Shown: positions 16,933-26,051 of the stretch, piece by piece | How positions within the stretch are numbered: the stretch's first letter is position 1 | Layout of the letters: every line of letters begins with the position of its first letter | Origin: Ensifer adhaerens | Lineage (GTDB): Bacteria; Pseudomonadota; Alphaproteobacteria; Rhizobiales; Rhizobiaceae | Direction: 5' to 3' | Length of the DNA: 64,000 nt | NCBI RefSeq assembly: GCF_013283195.1 | Contig: NZ_JABEKT010000001.1 | Span: forward strand, 2,266,509-2,330,508 | Made by a program: the position numbers and the translations under genes | Notes under the pieces: model-generated | What the model was told of the DNA's origin: nothing | Databases searched by the model: none | Seen by the model: only the letters and a program-made list of their open reading frames with translations

Positions 16933-18225
16933 ATGTCCGAATTTTTTGTCATTTTCGTCCTGCTTTTGATCAACGCATTTTTTGCTCTCTCGGAAATGGC
17001 AATCGTCTCGGCAAGCAAGCCATTGCTTCGCCAGATGGCAAAACAGGGAAATCTCCGCGCCGAAGCGGCATTGAAGCTGGCGGAAGACCCCGGCAAGTTT
17101 CTTTCCACCGTCCAGGTGGGCATCACATTGGTTGGCACGCTCGCCGGCGCCTACGGTGGCGCGACCATCGCAGCCAAGTTCGCGCCCTTCTTCGACAGCA
17201 TCGCCTGGATCAACCCCTACGGCCATCCGGTGGCCGTCGCGATCGTGGTTACGCTCATCACGTTCCTCTCCGTCGTTATCGGTGAGTTGATCCCCAAGCA
17301 GCTGGCACTGAAGAATTCGGAGGGCTTCGCGATGTTCGTCGCCCGGCCGATGACGCTTCTGTCGCGTATCGTCGCACCGATCGTCTATCTCTTCGAAACC
17401 TCGGCAGCGCTGATGATGCGCCTGCTCGGCATCCGTCCGGATGATCCGGACCATGTGACCGAAGAGGAAGTTCACGCGATCATGGCGGAAGGCGTCGAGA
17501 GCGGCGCGATCGAAAAGTCGGAGCACGAGATGCTCCGCCGTATCATCCGTCTCGGCGACCGCAACGTGAAGTCGATCATGACGCATCGTACCGAGATGAG
17601 CTTCATCGACATCAACGACAGCCTGGAGACCATTGGCGAGAAGATCCGCCAGTATGGCCACTCCCGTTATCCCGTTGTTGATGGACCAAGCGGCGACGTT
17701 ATCGGTGCCGTTCTGGCGAAGGAAATCTTGAATGCGCCGACATCTGTCCCGCTCGATGTTCGCAAATATGTGCGCGAGATCCACACACTGCCGGAAACCG
17801 CGTCCTGCCTGAAGGCGCTCGATGCCTTCAAGTCGTCAAGCATCAACATGGCTATGATCGTCGACGAATACGGCAGCACCGAAGGCATCATCACCATCGC
17901 GGATATTCTCGAGGCGATTGTCGGTGTGCTGCCGTCGAACTATGACGATCTCGAGCACGCCCTGATCCGCCAGCGCGAGGATGGGACCTACCTTGTCGAT
18001 GGACGAACGCCGATCGATGAAATCCATCTGACCATCGGCATCGAAGGCATCGATGCCGATGGAAACTTCGAAACGATCGCGGGCTTTCTGGTTCAGCAGC
18101 TGCGCAAGACGCCCGAAGAGGGCGATATCGCGATTGCCCATGGATATCGTTTCGAAGTGATCGATATGGATTCCCGCCGTATCGATAAGATCCTCGTCAG
18201 CCGCTGCGAGAACACCGCTGCCTGA
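16933..18225 (+). CDS. CNNM/CorC (HlyC)-type membrane protein with CBS domains
   Basis: 430 residues. Residues about 1-150 are a DUF21/CNNM membrane domain with three to four spans (EFFVIFVLLLINAFFALSEMA, LSTVQVGITLVGTLAGAYGG). Residues about 205-330 hold a CBS pair (IMTHRTEMSFID; YGSTEGIITIADILEAIVG), and the C-terminal about 80 residues are the CorC_HlyC domain (GNFETIAGFLV, GD-I--GYRFEV). Proteins of this build (YhdP/MpfA, CorB type) are linked to Mg2+ efflux; the older 'hemolysin' label is not supported. ATG 16933 follows TTGGAG at a good spacing. Confidence 0.88.
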   Translation: MSEFFVIFVLLLINAFFALSEMAIVSASKPLLRQMAKQGNLRAEAALKLAEDPGKFLSTVQVGITLVGTLAGAYGGATIAAKFAPFFDSIAWINPYGHPVAVAIVVTLITFLSVVIGELIPKQLALKNSEGFAMFVARPMTLLSRIVAPIVYLFETSAALMMRLLGIRPDDPDHVTEEEVHAIMAEGVESGAIEKSEHEMLRRIIRLGDRNVKSIMTHRTEMSFIDINDSLETIGEKIRQYGHSRYPVVDGPSGDVIGAVLAKEILNAPTSVPLDVRKYVREIHTLPETASCLKALDAFKSSSINMAMIVDEYGSTEGIITIADILEAIVGVLPSNYDDLEHALIRQREDGTYLVDGRTPIDEIHLTIGIEGIDADGNFETIAGFLVQQLRKTPEEGDIAIAHGYRFEVIDMDSRRIDKILVSRCENTAA

Positions 18226-18240
18226 CGTCCTGATGAGGAC

Positions 18241-18263
18241 GCGGCGCCCCTCCTGGGCGCCGC
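18241..18263. repeat. GC-rich hairpin after the CNNM gene
   Basis: Inverted repeat GCGGCGCCC / GGGCGCCGC with a five-base loop, 15 bases after the stop at 18225. There is no T run, so it may act as an mRNA-stabilising hairpin or weak terminator. Confidence 0.5.
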
Positions 18264-18338
18264 GGACCGACCACTGGCCAATGGTGCTTTGACAGACGCA
18301 ATCGTCGTTCGGGAAAAGCGGATAGCTTAGAAAAAGCA

Positions 18339-18366
18339 AAAGGTCGGGCAATACCCGACCTTTCCC
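18339..18366. terminator. Bidirectional intrinsic terminator
   Basis: Perfect 10-bp inverted repeat AAAGGTCGGG / CCCGACCTTT with loop CAATA. On the plus strand it is followed by TCCCTC; on the minus strand by TGCTTTTTCT, so it can close both the CNNM gene and the leftward moeA transcript, whose stop is 200 bases away. Confidence 0.75.
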
Positions 18367-18566
18367 TCAAATCATCACGGCGCCTGCTAGTACATCCGTA
18401 GTCATTCGCCTTAAGCGATGATTGAATAATTGCGTTATTAAAGGGTTACTGTGTCGGGCATATGACAATGCCGCCGCAAATATTCTTTGTGTCCGATGCG
18501 CTGCAATGAATGCGATGTCCGGCGCCTCGAGTGCGCGCAACATGTCGCGCGACCGCGCATACGGGG

Positions 18567-19778
18567 CTATCTGAGCTGGAGGACCTGGCAGCGCGAGCCC
18601 ACCGGCGCCTCTTCGGCGTTCGGCGCGCGAACGATCAGGCAATCGGACTGTGCGAACACCTTCATCATCGACGAATCCTGCCGCGGGAAGGGATGGGCCA
18701 AAAGGGAACCGTGCGCATCTTTCGAAAGCCGCGCACGCACATAGTCCTGGCGCTTGTCGTTGGCAGGCAAGGGCGAGGCGAGGCGCGCGGTGGTAAGACG
18801 GTCGCGCGCCGCCAGGCTCGCCAGCTTTCGGATCAGGGGCTCGAGAAATAGAAGCGCGCAAACGAGGCTGGAGACAGGATTGCCCGGCAGGCCGAGTACC
18901 GCCATGCCGCCGAGCTGGCCGACCATCAGGGGCTTTCCGGGCCTCATGGCAATGCGCCAAAAATCGAGCGTCATCCCGTTTGCAAGCAAGGTCGACTGCA
19001 CGAGGTCATGATCGCCGACCGAGGCGCCGCCAAGGGTGACGAGTACGTCGGCTCGCGCGAGCCTTGCCTGCTCTAAGGCCGCTGAAATCGCCCGGCTGTT
19101 GTCCGGGACGATACCCAGGTCGAGGACATCGGCCCCATTGTCGCGCGCAATGGCGGCAACACCAAAGGTATTGGAGGCTATGATCTGATCGGCGCCAGGT
19201 ACGCTACCGGGTGTCAGCAACTCGTCACCGGTGGCAAGGATCGCGATCAAAGGCTTCTTGAAGACCGGCAAGGTCGCATGGTTCATGCCGGCGGCAACAG
19301 TCAGCCGGCCGGCATCCAGCACGTCGCCCGCATGCAACACCGTCTCGCCGGCTGTAAAATCCTGGCCGGATAGCCTGATATGCCGCCCCTTGCCGGGTGC
19401 AAACGAGGTACGAATTCTGCTATCCGCAAGCTGCTCGGTGTCTTCCTGGATAATGACGGTATCGGCGCCCGCAGGAAGCGGCGCTCCGGTAAAAATGCGA
19501 ACGGCTTGCCCGGCGTTTACTTTGCCACCGAAGCCATGGCCTGCAGCGGATTGGCCGATGACGCCGAGTTCGGCGCCGACGGTGCCGACATCGTCGTGGC
19601 GCACGGCATAACCATCCATCGCGGAATTGTCGAAGGCGGGGTGGGTCACGCGCGCAGCGACATCCTGCGCCAGGACACGACCGAGGCCGTCATGCAGGCC
19701 GATCTCTTCGATCGCCTGCCGCGGGCTGGCGCTGCCGAGGATCCTGTCAAGCGCATCTTCGACGGAAAGCAGCGACAT
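18567..19778 (-). CDS. moeA: Molybdopterin molybdenumtransferase MoeA
   Basis: 403 residues, the full MoeA length. Cytoplasmic enzyme that inserts molybdate into adenylated molybdopterin. Signatures: FDNSAMDGYAVR near residue 50, the AVRIFTGAPLPAGAD segment, the MoCF-binding ILATGDELLTPG and GGASVGDHD in the middle, and MRPGKPLMVG followed by GLPGNPVSS. Last gene of the ppiD-trpD-trpC-moaC-moeA run, six bases after moaC, so co-transcribed with it. Confidence 0.95.
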   Translation of the reverse strand: MSLLSVEDALDRILGSASPRQAIEEIGLHDGLGRVLAQDVAARVTHPAFDNSAMDGYAVRHDDVGTVGAELGVIGQSAAGHGFGGKVNAGQAVRIFTGAPLPAGADTVIIQEDTEQLADSRIRTSFAPGKGRHIRLSGQDFTAGETVLHAGDVLDAGRLTVAAGMNHATLPVFKKPLIAILATGDELLTPGSVPGADQIIASNTFGVAAIARDNGADVLDLGIVPDNSRAISAALEQARLARADVLVTLGGASVGDHDLVQSTLLANGMTLDFWRIAMRPGKPLMVGQLGGMAVLGLPGNPVSSLVCALLFLEPLIRKLASLAARDRLTTARLASPLPANDKRQDYVRARLSKDAHGSLLAHPFPRQDSSMMKVFAQSDCLIVRAPNAEEAPVGSRCQVLQLR

Positions 19779-19784
19779 CGTCCG

Positions 19785-20273
19785 TCAGTCTCCTCGACGC
19801 TGGTAATCGCCCGACCGTCCGCCGGATTTGCTCACAAGCTGGATGCCACCGATTTCCATCTCCCGGTCGGCAGCCTTCGCCATGTCGTAGATGGTCAGGC
19901 AGGCGATGCTGACGGCGGTCAGCGCCTCCATCTCGACGCCGGTCTTGCCGGTCAGCTTGGCAAGTGCCTCGACCCGCAAGCCCGGTAGGGCCGGGTCGGG
20001 CACAATGTCCACTGACACCTTGGTCAGCATCAGCGGGTGGCAGAGCGGAATGAGACTGGATGTCTGCTTGGCGGCCATGATGCCGGCCAGCCGCGCCGTG
20101 CCGATAACATCGCCCTTTTTGGCATCACCCTCCAGGATCAGCGCAAGCGTCTCGGGACGCATGCGCACGTGGCCCTCGGCAGTGGCGGTGCGGACTGTCT
20201 CGGCCTTGCCGCCGACGTCGACCATGTTCGCTTCGCCGCTGCTGTCGAGGTGTGTGAGCGTGGTCTTGCTCAT
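19785..20273 (-). CDS. moaC: Cyclic pyranopterin monophosphate synthase MoaC
   Basis: 162 residues. MoaC converts the 3',8-cyclo-GTP product of MoaA into cyclic pyranopterin monophosphate in molybdenum cofactor synthesis. Family signatures are the N-terminal [13 protein letters not shown], the [18 protein letters not shown] segment, LIPLCHPL, and the catalytic [14 protein letters not shown]. Two adjacent ATG codons (20276 and 20273) overlap the trpC stop; the second gives the standard MSK N terminus. Coupled translation with trpC is likely. Confidence 0.95.
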   Translation of the reverse strand: MSKTTLTHLDSSGEANMVDVGGKAETVRTATAEGHVRMRPETLALILEGDAKKGDVIGTARLAGIMAAKQTSSLIPLCHPLMLTKVSVDIVPDPALPGLRVEALAKLTGKTGVEMEALTAVSIACLTIYDMAKAADREMEIGGIQLVSKSGGRSGDYQRRGD

Positions 20274-21088
20274 CATTCCGCCGCCAGGACGCTTTCGGAG
20301 CCGGTCAGGAGTGCGCGTGTTGCTGTCTCGACATCGCTCTTGCGCATCAGGCTTTCGCCAACCAGGAATGTGGTGATGCCACTCAATTCCAGTCGCTTGC
20401 AATCGTCATGGGTAAAGATGCCGCTTTCGCCGACGAGCAGCCGATCGGACGGAACCATGGATGCCAGTTGCTCTGACACTGCGAGGTCGACGTCGAATGT
20501 TCTCAGATTGCGATTGTTGATGCCGACCAGCGGCGAGGCAAGCTTGAGCGCCCGCTCCATCTCTTCGGCGTCGTGCACTTCGATGAGGACATCCATCCCG
20601 AGAGAAAAGGCAGAATCCTCCAGGCGTCGGGCGTCGTCGTCGCTCAGCGAAGCCATGATGAGCAGAATGCAATCCGCACCCCAGGCGCGGGCTTCCAGCA
20701 CCTGGTAGGTGTCGAACATGAAGTCCTTGCGCAACGCTGGAAGGGCGCAGGCTGCACGCGCAGCCTCAAGGAATGCCGAAGCCCCCTGGAAGCTCGGTCC
20801 GTCGGTCAGCACAGAAAGACAGGCTGCGCCGCCAGCCTCATACGCCTTCGCCAGGGCCGGCGGATCGAAATCAGGGCGGATCAGGCCTTTCGACGGGCTC
20901 GCCTTCTTGATTTCGGCGATCAGGCCGAATCGGCCCTCATTTTGGCGTGCGGACAATGCCGCATGGAACCCGCGCGGAGCGGACTGTTCGGCGATGCGGG
21001 CCTTCAGGTCCTCGATCGAGGTTTGCGATTTGGCCGCGGCGATCTCGTCGCGCTTATAGGCTTCGATCTTGCGCAGGATATCGGTCAT
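20273..21088 (-). CDS. trpC: Indole-3-glycerol phosphate synthase
   Basis: 271 residues, a monofunctional TIM-barrel enzyme that closes the indole ring in tryptophan synthesis. Signature [13 protein letters not shown] at 57-69; other barrel residues [23 protein letters not shown] and VGESGI are present. ATG 21088 gives the standard start ([12 protein letters not shown]); the gap to trpD is 16 bases and the stop overlaps moaC. Tryptophan and molybdenum genes sharing one operon is usual in rhizobia. Confidence 0.96.
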   Translation of the reverse strand: MTDILRKIEAYKRDEIAAAKSQTSIEDLKARIAEQSAPRGFHAALSARQNEGRFGLIAEIKKASPSKGLIRPDFDPPALAKAYEAGGAACLSVLTDGPSFQGASAFLEAARAACALPALRKDFMFDTYQVLEARAWGADCILLIMASLSDDDARRLEDSAFSLGMDVLIEVHDAEEMERALKLASPLVGINNRNLRTFDVDLAVSEQLASMVPSDRLLVGESGIFTHDDCKRLELSGITTFLVGESLMRKSDVETATRALLTGSESVLAAE

Positions 21089-21104
21089 GGCGCGGTTCCT
21101 TGTC

Positions 21105-22118
21105 TTACGCAGCGTTCGATACGCTGACCAGGCGCTGCAGCGCCGCTTTGGCGCCACCGCTTGCAAGCGATTGGCGGGCGAGCGTCATGCCTTCACCAAG
21201 ATTTGTAGCCTTGCCGGCAATCATCAGCGATGCGGCCGCATTGGCAAGCGAAATGTCCCTGTAGGCGTTTTCAGCACCATCGAGCACAGCCTGGAGCGCA
21301 ACGGCGTTATGCGCGCCGTCGCCGCCCTTCAAGGCGTCGAGAGTGACCGTCTGCAGGCCGAAATCGTCCGGCGTGAGGTTGAAGGTGCTGATCTTGCCAT
21401 TCTCTAGAGCCGCAACCTGCGTCGTGCCGGTGGTAGTGATCTCGTCGAGACCTTCGCCATGCACGACCCAGACATTTTCGGATCCGAGGTCGCGAAGCAC
21501 CTCCGCCAGTGGCTGGACCCACTGCGGCGCGTAGACGCCGACGAGCTGCCGCTTGACGCCGGCGGGATTGGAGAGCGGTCCGAGCAGGTTGAAGATCGTG
21601 CGGGTTCCGAGCTCGACGCGCGTCGGGCCGACATGACGCATGGCGGAATGATGCTGTTGGGCAAACATGAAGCCGACGCCAGCTTCGCGGATGCAGCGTG
21701 AAATCGCTTCCGGGCCGATATCGAGCTTGACGCCGAGGCAGGACAGCGCGTCGGCCGTGCCGGACTTGGAGCTCAGCGCACGATTGCCATGCTTGGCGAC
21801 CGGGACGCCCGCACCCGCAACGATCAGCGAGGCCAAGGTCGAGATATTGTAGGTGCCGGCGCCGTCGCCGCCAGTGCCGACGATATCGACGGCATTGGCC
21901 GGAGCATCGACCGGCAACATGCGGGCGCGCATGGCGGCAACCGCGCCGACGATTTCATCCACGGTTTCACCACGGACGCGCAGAGCCATAAGGAAGCCGC
22001 CAATCTGCGATGGCGTCGCCGCACCCGACATGATGATCTCGAAAGCCGCTCGTGCGTCTTCGCGGTTGAGTGCCTCGCCGGCGGCGACTTTGGCGACAAA
22101 CGGTTTCAGATCACTCAT
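21105..22118 (-). CDS. trpD: Anthranilate phosphoribosyltransferase
   Basis: 337 residues. Transfers phosphoribose from PRPP to anthranilate. Phosphate-binding [14 protein letters not shown] at 81-94, then [17 protein letters not shown] and the anthranilate-site region [18 protein letters not shown] 22118 gives the standard N-terminal helical domain; upstream in-frame sequence is a mirror of ppiD. Monofunctional (no fused TrpG amidotransferase). Lies 19 bases after ppiD. Confidence 0.96.
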   Translation of the reverse strand: MSDLKPFVAKVAAGEALNREDARAAFEIIMSGAATPSQIGGFLMALRVRGETVDEIVGAVAAMRARMLPVDAPANAVDIVGTGGDGAGTYNISTLASLIVAGAGVPVAKHGNRALSSKSGTADALSCLGVKLDIGPEAISRCIREAGVGFMFAQQHHSAMRHVGPTRVELGTRTIFNLLGPLSNPAGVKRQLVGVYAPQWVQPLAEVLRDLGSENVWVVHGEGLDEITTTGTTQVAALENGKISTFNLTPDDFGLQTVTLDALKGGDGAHNAVALQAVLDGAENAYRDISLANAAASLMIAGKATNLGEGMTLARQSLASGGAKAALQRLVSVSNAA

Positions 22119-22137
22119 CGGTTGTTTTCCTTGCCGC

Positions 22138-24027
22138 TTATCTCTGTGCCAAAGCCGTTTCGGCAAGCGTCTGATTGATCGAAACACCGTAGGCCGACTG
22201 CAGCGTCGAGACCATCTGGTCGAGAATGTCGTCGCCGCTGGCGCGGGCCATGGCCTGGATCTGGCGGCTGTCGTCCTCGAGCGCGTCGGTCGGACCGTTG
22301 TTCTCGATCGAGGTGACACGCAACAGGATCTGACCGTCGCCACCGATACCGGCGGCGTTGGCAACGTGACCATCCGGACCGCTGAAGGCGGCAGCAACGG
22401 CGGCCGGGCTCAGGGCCGCGTCCGACGTCGACCGGGTCAATCCGGCCTTCGTTTCGACGGCAAGACCCAGTTCCGTCGCGATATCGGCGAGCGTCGCGCC
22501 CTTTTCGATGCGCTGCCTCAGCTCCGTGGCCTTGGTTGCGAGAGCCGTGCGCTGCTGTTCTGCTGTCCAGTCCGCTGCCACTTCGTCACGTGCTTCGTCG
22601 AGCGTGCGATCCCGTGCCGGAACCACTTCGTCGAGGTCGAACCAGACGTAGCCGTCACGGCCGATATTCACCGGCAGCGTCTCGTCGCCCATCTGGGCCT
22701 TGAAGACTTCCTGCAGCAGAGCGTTCGGCTCGGGCACAGCGACATCATCGCCGTTCATGTCCTTGCCGGTTGCGTCGATGCCATCAATGGTCGCAACCTT
22801 CAACTTGAGGGTCTCAGCCAGATCCTTGAGCGAGGCGCCGGAAGCACGCTCGTCCTCGATCTTGTCGTGAAGGCCGACAATTTCGCCCTGCGCGTTTGCC
22901 AGCGCAATTTCCTTGCGCAGTTCTTCCTTCACTTCATCGAAGCTGCGCACCGTTTCCGGACGGATGTTCGTCACGCGCAGGATCACGGGGCCGAAGGCGC
23001 CATCGACGACCGGCGAGGTGCCACCATTGGCGGCGATCGCAAAGGCGGCTTCGCCGATCTTGGCGTCCGGAACATTTGCAGGGGTGAACTCGCCGAGCAG
23101 AACGTCGGCCGGCGTCTTGCCTTCGGCCTTCACAAGGTCGTCGAAGGATGTGCCAGCCGCGAGTTTGGCTGCTGCAGCGTCCGCTGCCTCACGCGAGGGG
23201 AAGGCGAGCTGTTCGATCGTACGCAACGCTTCGGTGCGGAAGTTGTCCTTGCGCTTGTCGTAGTCGGCGCGGACGTCCGCATCGACGACGGTCGTCACGT
23301 CGGCAAGATCTTCGGGCGCCAGCTTCAGGTAGGTGACCTTGCGGTATTCCGGCGCACGGTAGTTCGCCTTGCGGCTGTCATACCAGGGGGCAAGAACGTC
23401 ATCGCCCGGCGCCTTTACCGGGTCGATGTTGGCGTTCGACAGCAGGACGTAGTCGATCGTGCGCTTTTCGTGACGGTAGGACGCGATCGCGTCGCTCAGC
23501 ACCTTCGGTGCGATATAGCCGTCGGACAGGGCATCGACGATCTGCGAGCGCACGGCAACCTGGCTGCGGTTGTTGATGTAGTCCTGCTCGCGAAGGCCGG
23601 CGTTGCGCAGAACGCTGGAGAACGTCATGCGATCGAACTGGCCGTTGACGCTGTGGAAGGCCGGATCTTCGGCGATGAGCTTGGCCAGCCGGTCTTCCGA
23701 AAGTCCGAGGTTCATGTCGCCGGCGAGCTGGTCGAGGGCTGCACCCGCGACGAGCTGGGAATAGACCTGCTGCTCGATGCCGAACGCCTTTGCCTGCTGC
23801 GGCGTCAGGCGTGTGCCGAGCTGCCGGGAAACGAGTGCGAGCTGCCGCTCGTAAGCAAGCCGGAAGTCCGGCGCCTTGACCTTGACGTCACCGACGACGA
23901 CCACGGCATCCGATTGGTTCGCGATCATCGATGTCGATGCGCCCCACACCATGAATGACAGCACGAGAATGACGAGCAGGCCTTTGACGACCCAGGTCTG
24001 GGCGGCTTTTCTCAGGAATTCGAGCAT
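22138..24027 (-). CDS. ppiD: PpiD-type membrane-anchored peptidyl-prolyl isomerase/chaperone
   Basis: 629 residues. A single N-terminal membrane anchor (about 14-32, [17 protein letters not shown]), a SurA-N-like helical chaperone region (about 45-200) and parvulin-like repeats in the periplasmic part. It assists folding of exported proteins emerging from the Sec translocon. The parvulin domain is divergent, as in most PpiD proteins, so isomerase activity is doubtful. First gene of the operon that continues into trpD; GAGG lies upstream of the ATG. Confidence 0.88.
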   Translation of the reverse strand: MLEFLRKAAQTWVVKGLLVILVLSFMVWGASTSMIANQSDAVVVVGDVKVKAPDFRLAYERQLALVSRQLGTRLTPQQAKAFGIEQQVYSQLVAGAALDQLAGDMNLGLSEDRLAKLIAEDPAFHSVNGQFDRMTFSSVLRNAGLREQDYINNRSQVAVRSQIVDALSDGYIAPKVLSDAIASYRHEKRTIDYVLLSNANIDPVKAPGDDVLAPWYDSRKANYRAPEYRKVTYLKLAPEDLADVTTVVDADVRADYDKRKDNFRTEALRTIEQLAFPSREAADAAAAKLAAGTSFDDLVKAEGKTPADVLLGEFTPANVPDAKIGEAAFAIAANGGTSPVVDGAFGPVILRVTNIRPETVRSFDEVKEELRKEIALANAQGEIVGLHDKIEDERASGASLKDLAETLKLKVATIDGIDATGKDMNGDDVAVPEPNALLQEVFKAQMGDETLPVNIGRDGYVWFDLDEVVPARDRTLDEARDEVAADWTAEQQRTALATKATELRQRIEKGATLADIATELGLAVETKAGLTRSTSDAALSPAAVAAAFSGPDGHVANAAGIGGDGQILLRVTSIENNGPTDALEDDSRQIQAMARASGDDILDQMVSTLQSAYGVSINQTLAETALAQR

Positions 24028-24401
24028 GGGGGCAGAAACCTCGTTGCAGTGCGGTGGCTGTTGGCCAAACGAGTTCGTTCCTTAAAACAAACGAAACAGG
24101 AAATGAAGGGCGCAATGGCGCAAATTGCGCGCCACCCGCAGATCACGGCAATTCAAGTGATTCGTCCGGACTTCGGGCAATCGGCAGCCGGGAGGCCCGG
24201 GCGAACTCTTTGCGATGTCGATCGCTATCGATGCGACGGCGCTAATGACAAAATTGGCGTCGGATTTATTAGCCGGCAACAGAAATTTGGCCGTCATACT
24301 GAGGAATTCGCCGTCGCTGGATTGAGATCGAAAACACTTCGGAACTATGGTTGTGTGTATCAGGCGGGGCGATTCATGCGGCCTCCGTGGAAAGACATGC
24401 C
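24028..24401. other. Divergent intergenic region ppiD / Na-Pi transporter
   Basis: 374 bases between two outward-facing genes. It must hold both promoters. I looked for Pho boxes (two TGTCAT-type repeats 11 bases apart) because of the phosphate-type transporter and found only an isolated CGTCATA. No other structure seen. Confidence 0.4.
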
Positions 24402-26048
24402 ATGCAATCGACAATCGTTATGGTCAATCTGTTTGGGGCGGTGGCGCTGCTGCTGTTCGGCCTTTCCCTGGTCAAGGAAGGGGTCACGCGCGCCTTCGGG
24501 GCGAAGCTGCGGGCCGGCCTTGCTCGGGGCACGAGCGGGCCGACGCGGTCGTTCCTGACGGGGCTGTTCGCCACCCTTGCCCTGCAGAGCTCGACTGCGA
24601 CGGCCCTGATGACGGCGTCCTTTGTGGAAAAGGGGCTGATCCGCTCACGCATGGCACAGATCGTCCTGCTCGGCGCCAATGTCGGCACGGCTGTTACAGC
24701 ATGGATCGTGGCGACGGGTATCGAATGGCTGTCGCCGATGATCATTCTGGTCGGTGTGATACTGCATCGCGTCAGCCGGTCGAACGCACGACAGGGTCTC
24801 GGTGCGGCTTTCGTCGGCATTGGCCTGATGTTGCTGTCGCTGCATCTGCTTGGCCTTGCGACCGAGCCGATGCGCGAATCGGCGGCGCTGGCCGCATTCC
24901 TCGGCATGCTCGACAGTGCCTGGCCGGTGGCCTTGATCATATCGGCGGGCCTTGCCTTTGCATCTTCCTCCAGCCTTGCGGTGGTGATGCTGGTGCTCTC
25001 GCTTTCCACCGCCGGCGTTCTCTCCGTCGGGCTGACGGTGGCGCTGGTGCTCGGTGCCAATCTCGGCGGCGCGATCCCGCCTGTCATGGCGACACTGTCT
25101 TCGGCGCCGCCGGCCCGGCGTGTGACACTTGGCAACCTGGTGGTTCGCGGCATCGGCTGCCTGATCGCACTGCCTCTGACCGGCGTCAGCGTCGAGTTTC
25201 TCCAAAGCTTGCCTTTGCCGAAGCAGAACCTGCCAGTGGACATCCATCTGGCGTTCAATCTTGCCGTCGCCGTCCTTGCCTGGCCGTTTGCCGGCCTCCT
25301 GTCGCGGCTGATGACCCGCTTCATCCCCGACAGCGAGACCGACGAAACCGGTCCGCGCTATCTCGACGAGAACGTTCTGCACACACCGGTCATGGCCCTT
25401 TCGGGCGCCACGCGCGAAGTGCTGCGTGTCGGCGACCTGATCGAGATGATGCTGATCCGCGCCCAGACGGCTTTCAACAACAACGAACTTTCCGAGATCC
25501 GCGATGTCGGCAAGTTCGAGAAGCAGGTCGATCTGCTGCAGCAGGAAGTGAAGATCTTCCTGTCACGCCTGGGTCGTGATGGCCTGAGCCCGGAAGATGG
25601 GCGACGCTCGATCGTCATCATCGACTATGCGATCAATCTTGAGCACATGGGCGACATCATCGAGAAGGGGCTGTGCGAGCAGATCGGCAAAAAGGTCAAC
25701 AACGGCCTGAAATTCTCCGAGGACGGCTATCAGGAGCTCAAAAGTCTCTTCAACCTGACGATCGACAATCTGCGCGTCGCCCAGACGATTTTCGTCACCC
25801 GCAACGCCGATCTCGCCCGGCAATTGATCGAGGTGAAAGTCAATGTTCGGCATATGGAAAAGCGATCAGCCGAACGTCATATCGAGCGGTTGCGCGACGG
25901 ACGGCTCGAAAGCCTGCAGACCAGTTCGCTGCATCTCGACATGCTGCGCGACTTGAAGCGCATCAACGCTCACATCGCCTCGGTCGCCTATCCGATCCTT
26001 GAGGAGAATGGGCTCCTGACAGAGAGCAGATTGCGACCGCCGGCGTGA
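24402..26048 (+). CDS. Na/Pi-cotransporter II-related protein with PhoU-like domain
   Basis: 548 residues. Residues about 1-310 carry two inverted NaPi repeats: ALQSSTATALM with GANVGTAVTAWI, and FASSSSLAVVML with GANLGGAIPPVM. In the second repeat the canonical QSSS is replaced by SSSS. Residues about 340-540 are helical and PhoU-like. Bacterial members (YjbB/NptA type) move phosphate with sodium, often as efflux. ATG 24402 follows GGAAAG and starts the first span directly; an upstream GTG at 24351 is less likely. Ends three bases before the convergent gene. Confidence 0.86.
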   Translation: MQSTIVMVNLFGAVALLLFGLSLVKEGVTRAFGAKLRAGLARGTSGPTRSFLTGLFATLALQSSTATALMTASFVEKGLIRSRMAQIVLLGANVGTAVTAWIVATGIEWLSPMIILVGVILHRVSRSNARQGLGAAFVGIGLMLLSLHLLGLATEPMRESAALAAFLGMLDSAWPVALIISAGLAFASSSSLAVVMLVLSLSTAGVLSVGLTVALVLGANLGGAIPPVMATLSSAPPARRVTLGNLVVRGIGCLIALPLTGVSVEFLQSLPLPKQNLPVDIHLAFNLAVAVLAWPFAGLLSRLMTRFIPDSETDETGPRYLDENVLHTPVMALSGATREVLRVGDLIEMMLIRAQTAFNNNELSEIRDVGKFEKQVDLLQQEVKIFLSRLGRDGLSPEDGRRSIVIIDYAINLEHMGDIIEKGLCEQIGKKVNNGLKFSEDGYQELKSLFNLTIDNLRVAQTIFVTRNADLARQLIEVKVNVRHMEKRSAERHIERLRDGRLESLQTSSLHLDMLRDLKRINAHIASVAYPILEENGLLTESRLRPPA

Positions 26049-26051
26049 TCG

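Noticed and set aside
21853-23958. 701-codon frame opposite trpD and ppiD
   Set aside because: Composition is that of a mirror frame, and both real genes on the other strand are complete and recognisable.
24028-24401. Pho box upstream of the Na/Pi-type transporter
   Set aside because: Only one imperfect half-site (CGTCATA) is present; no second repeat 11 bases away.
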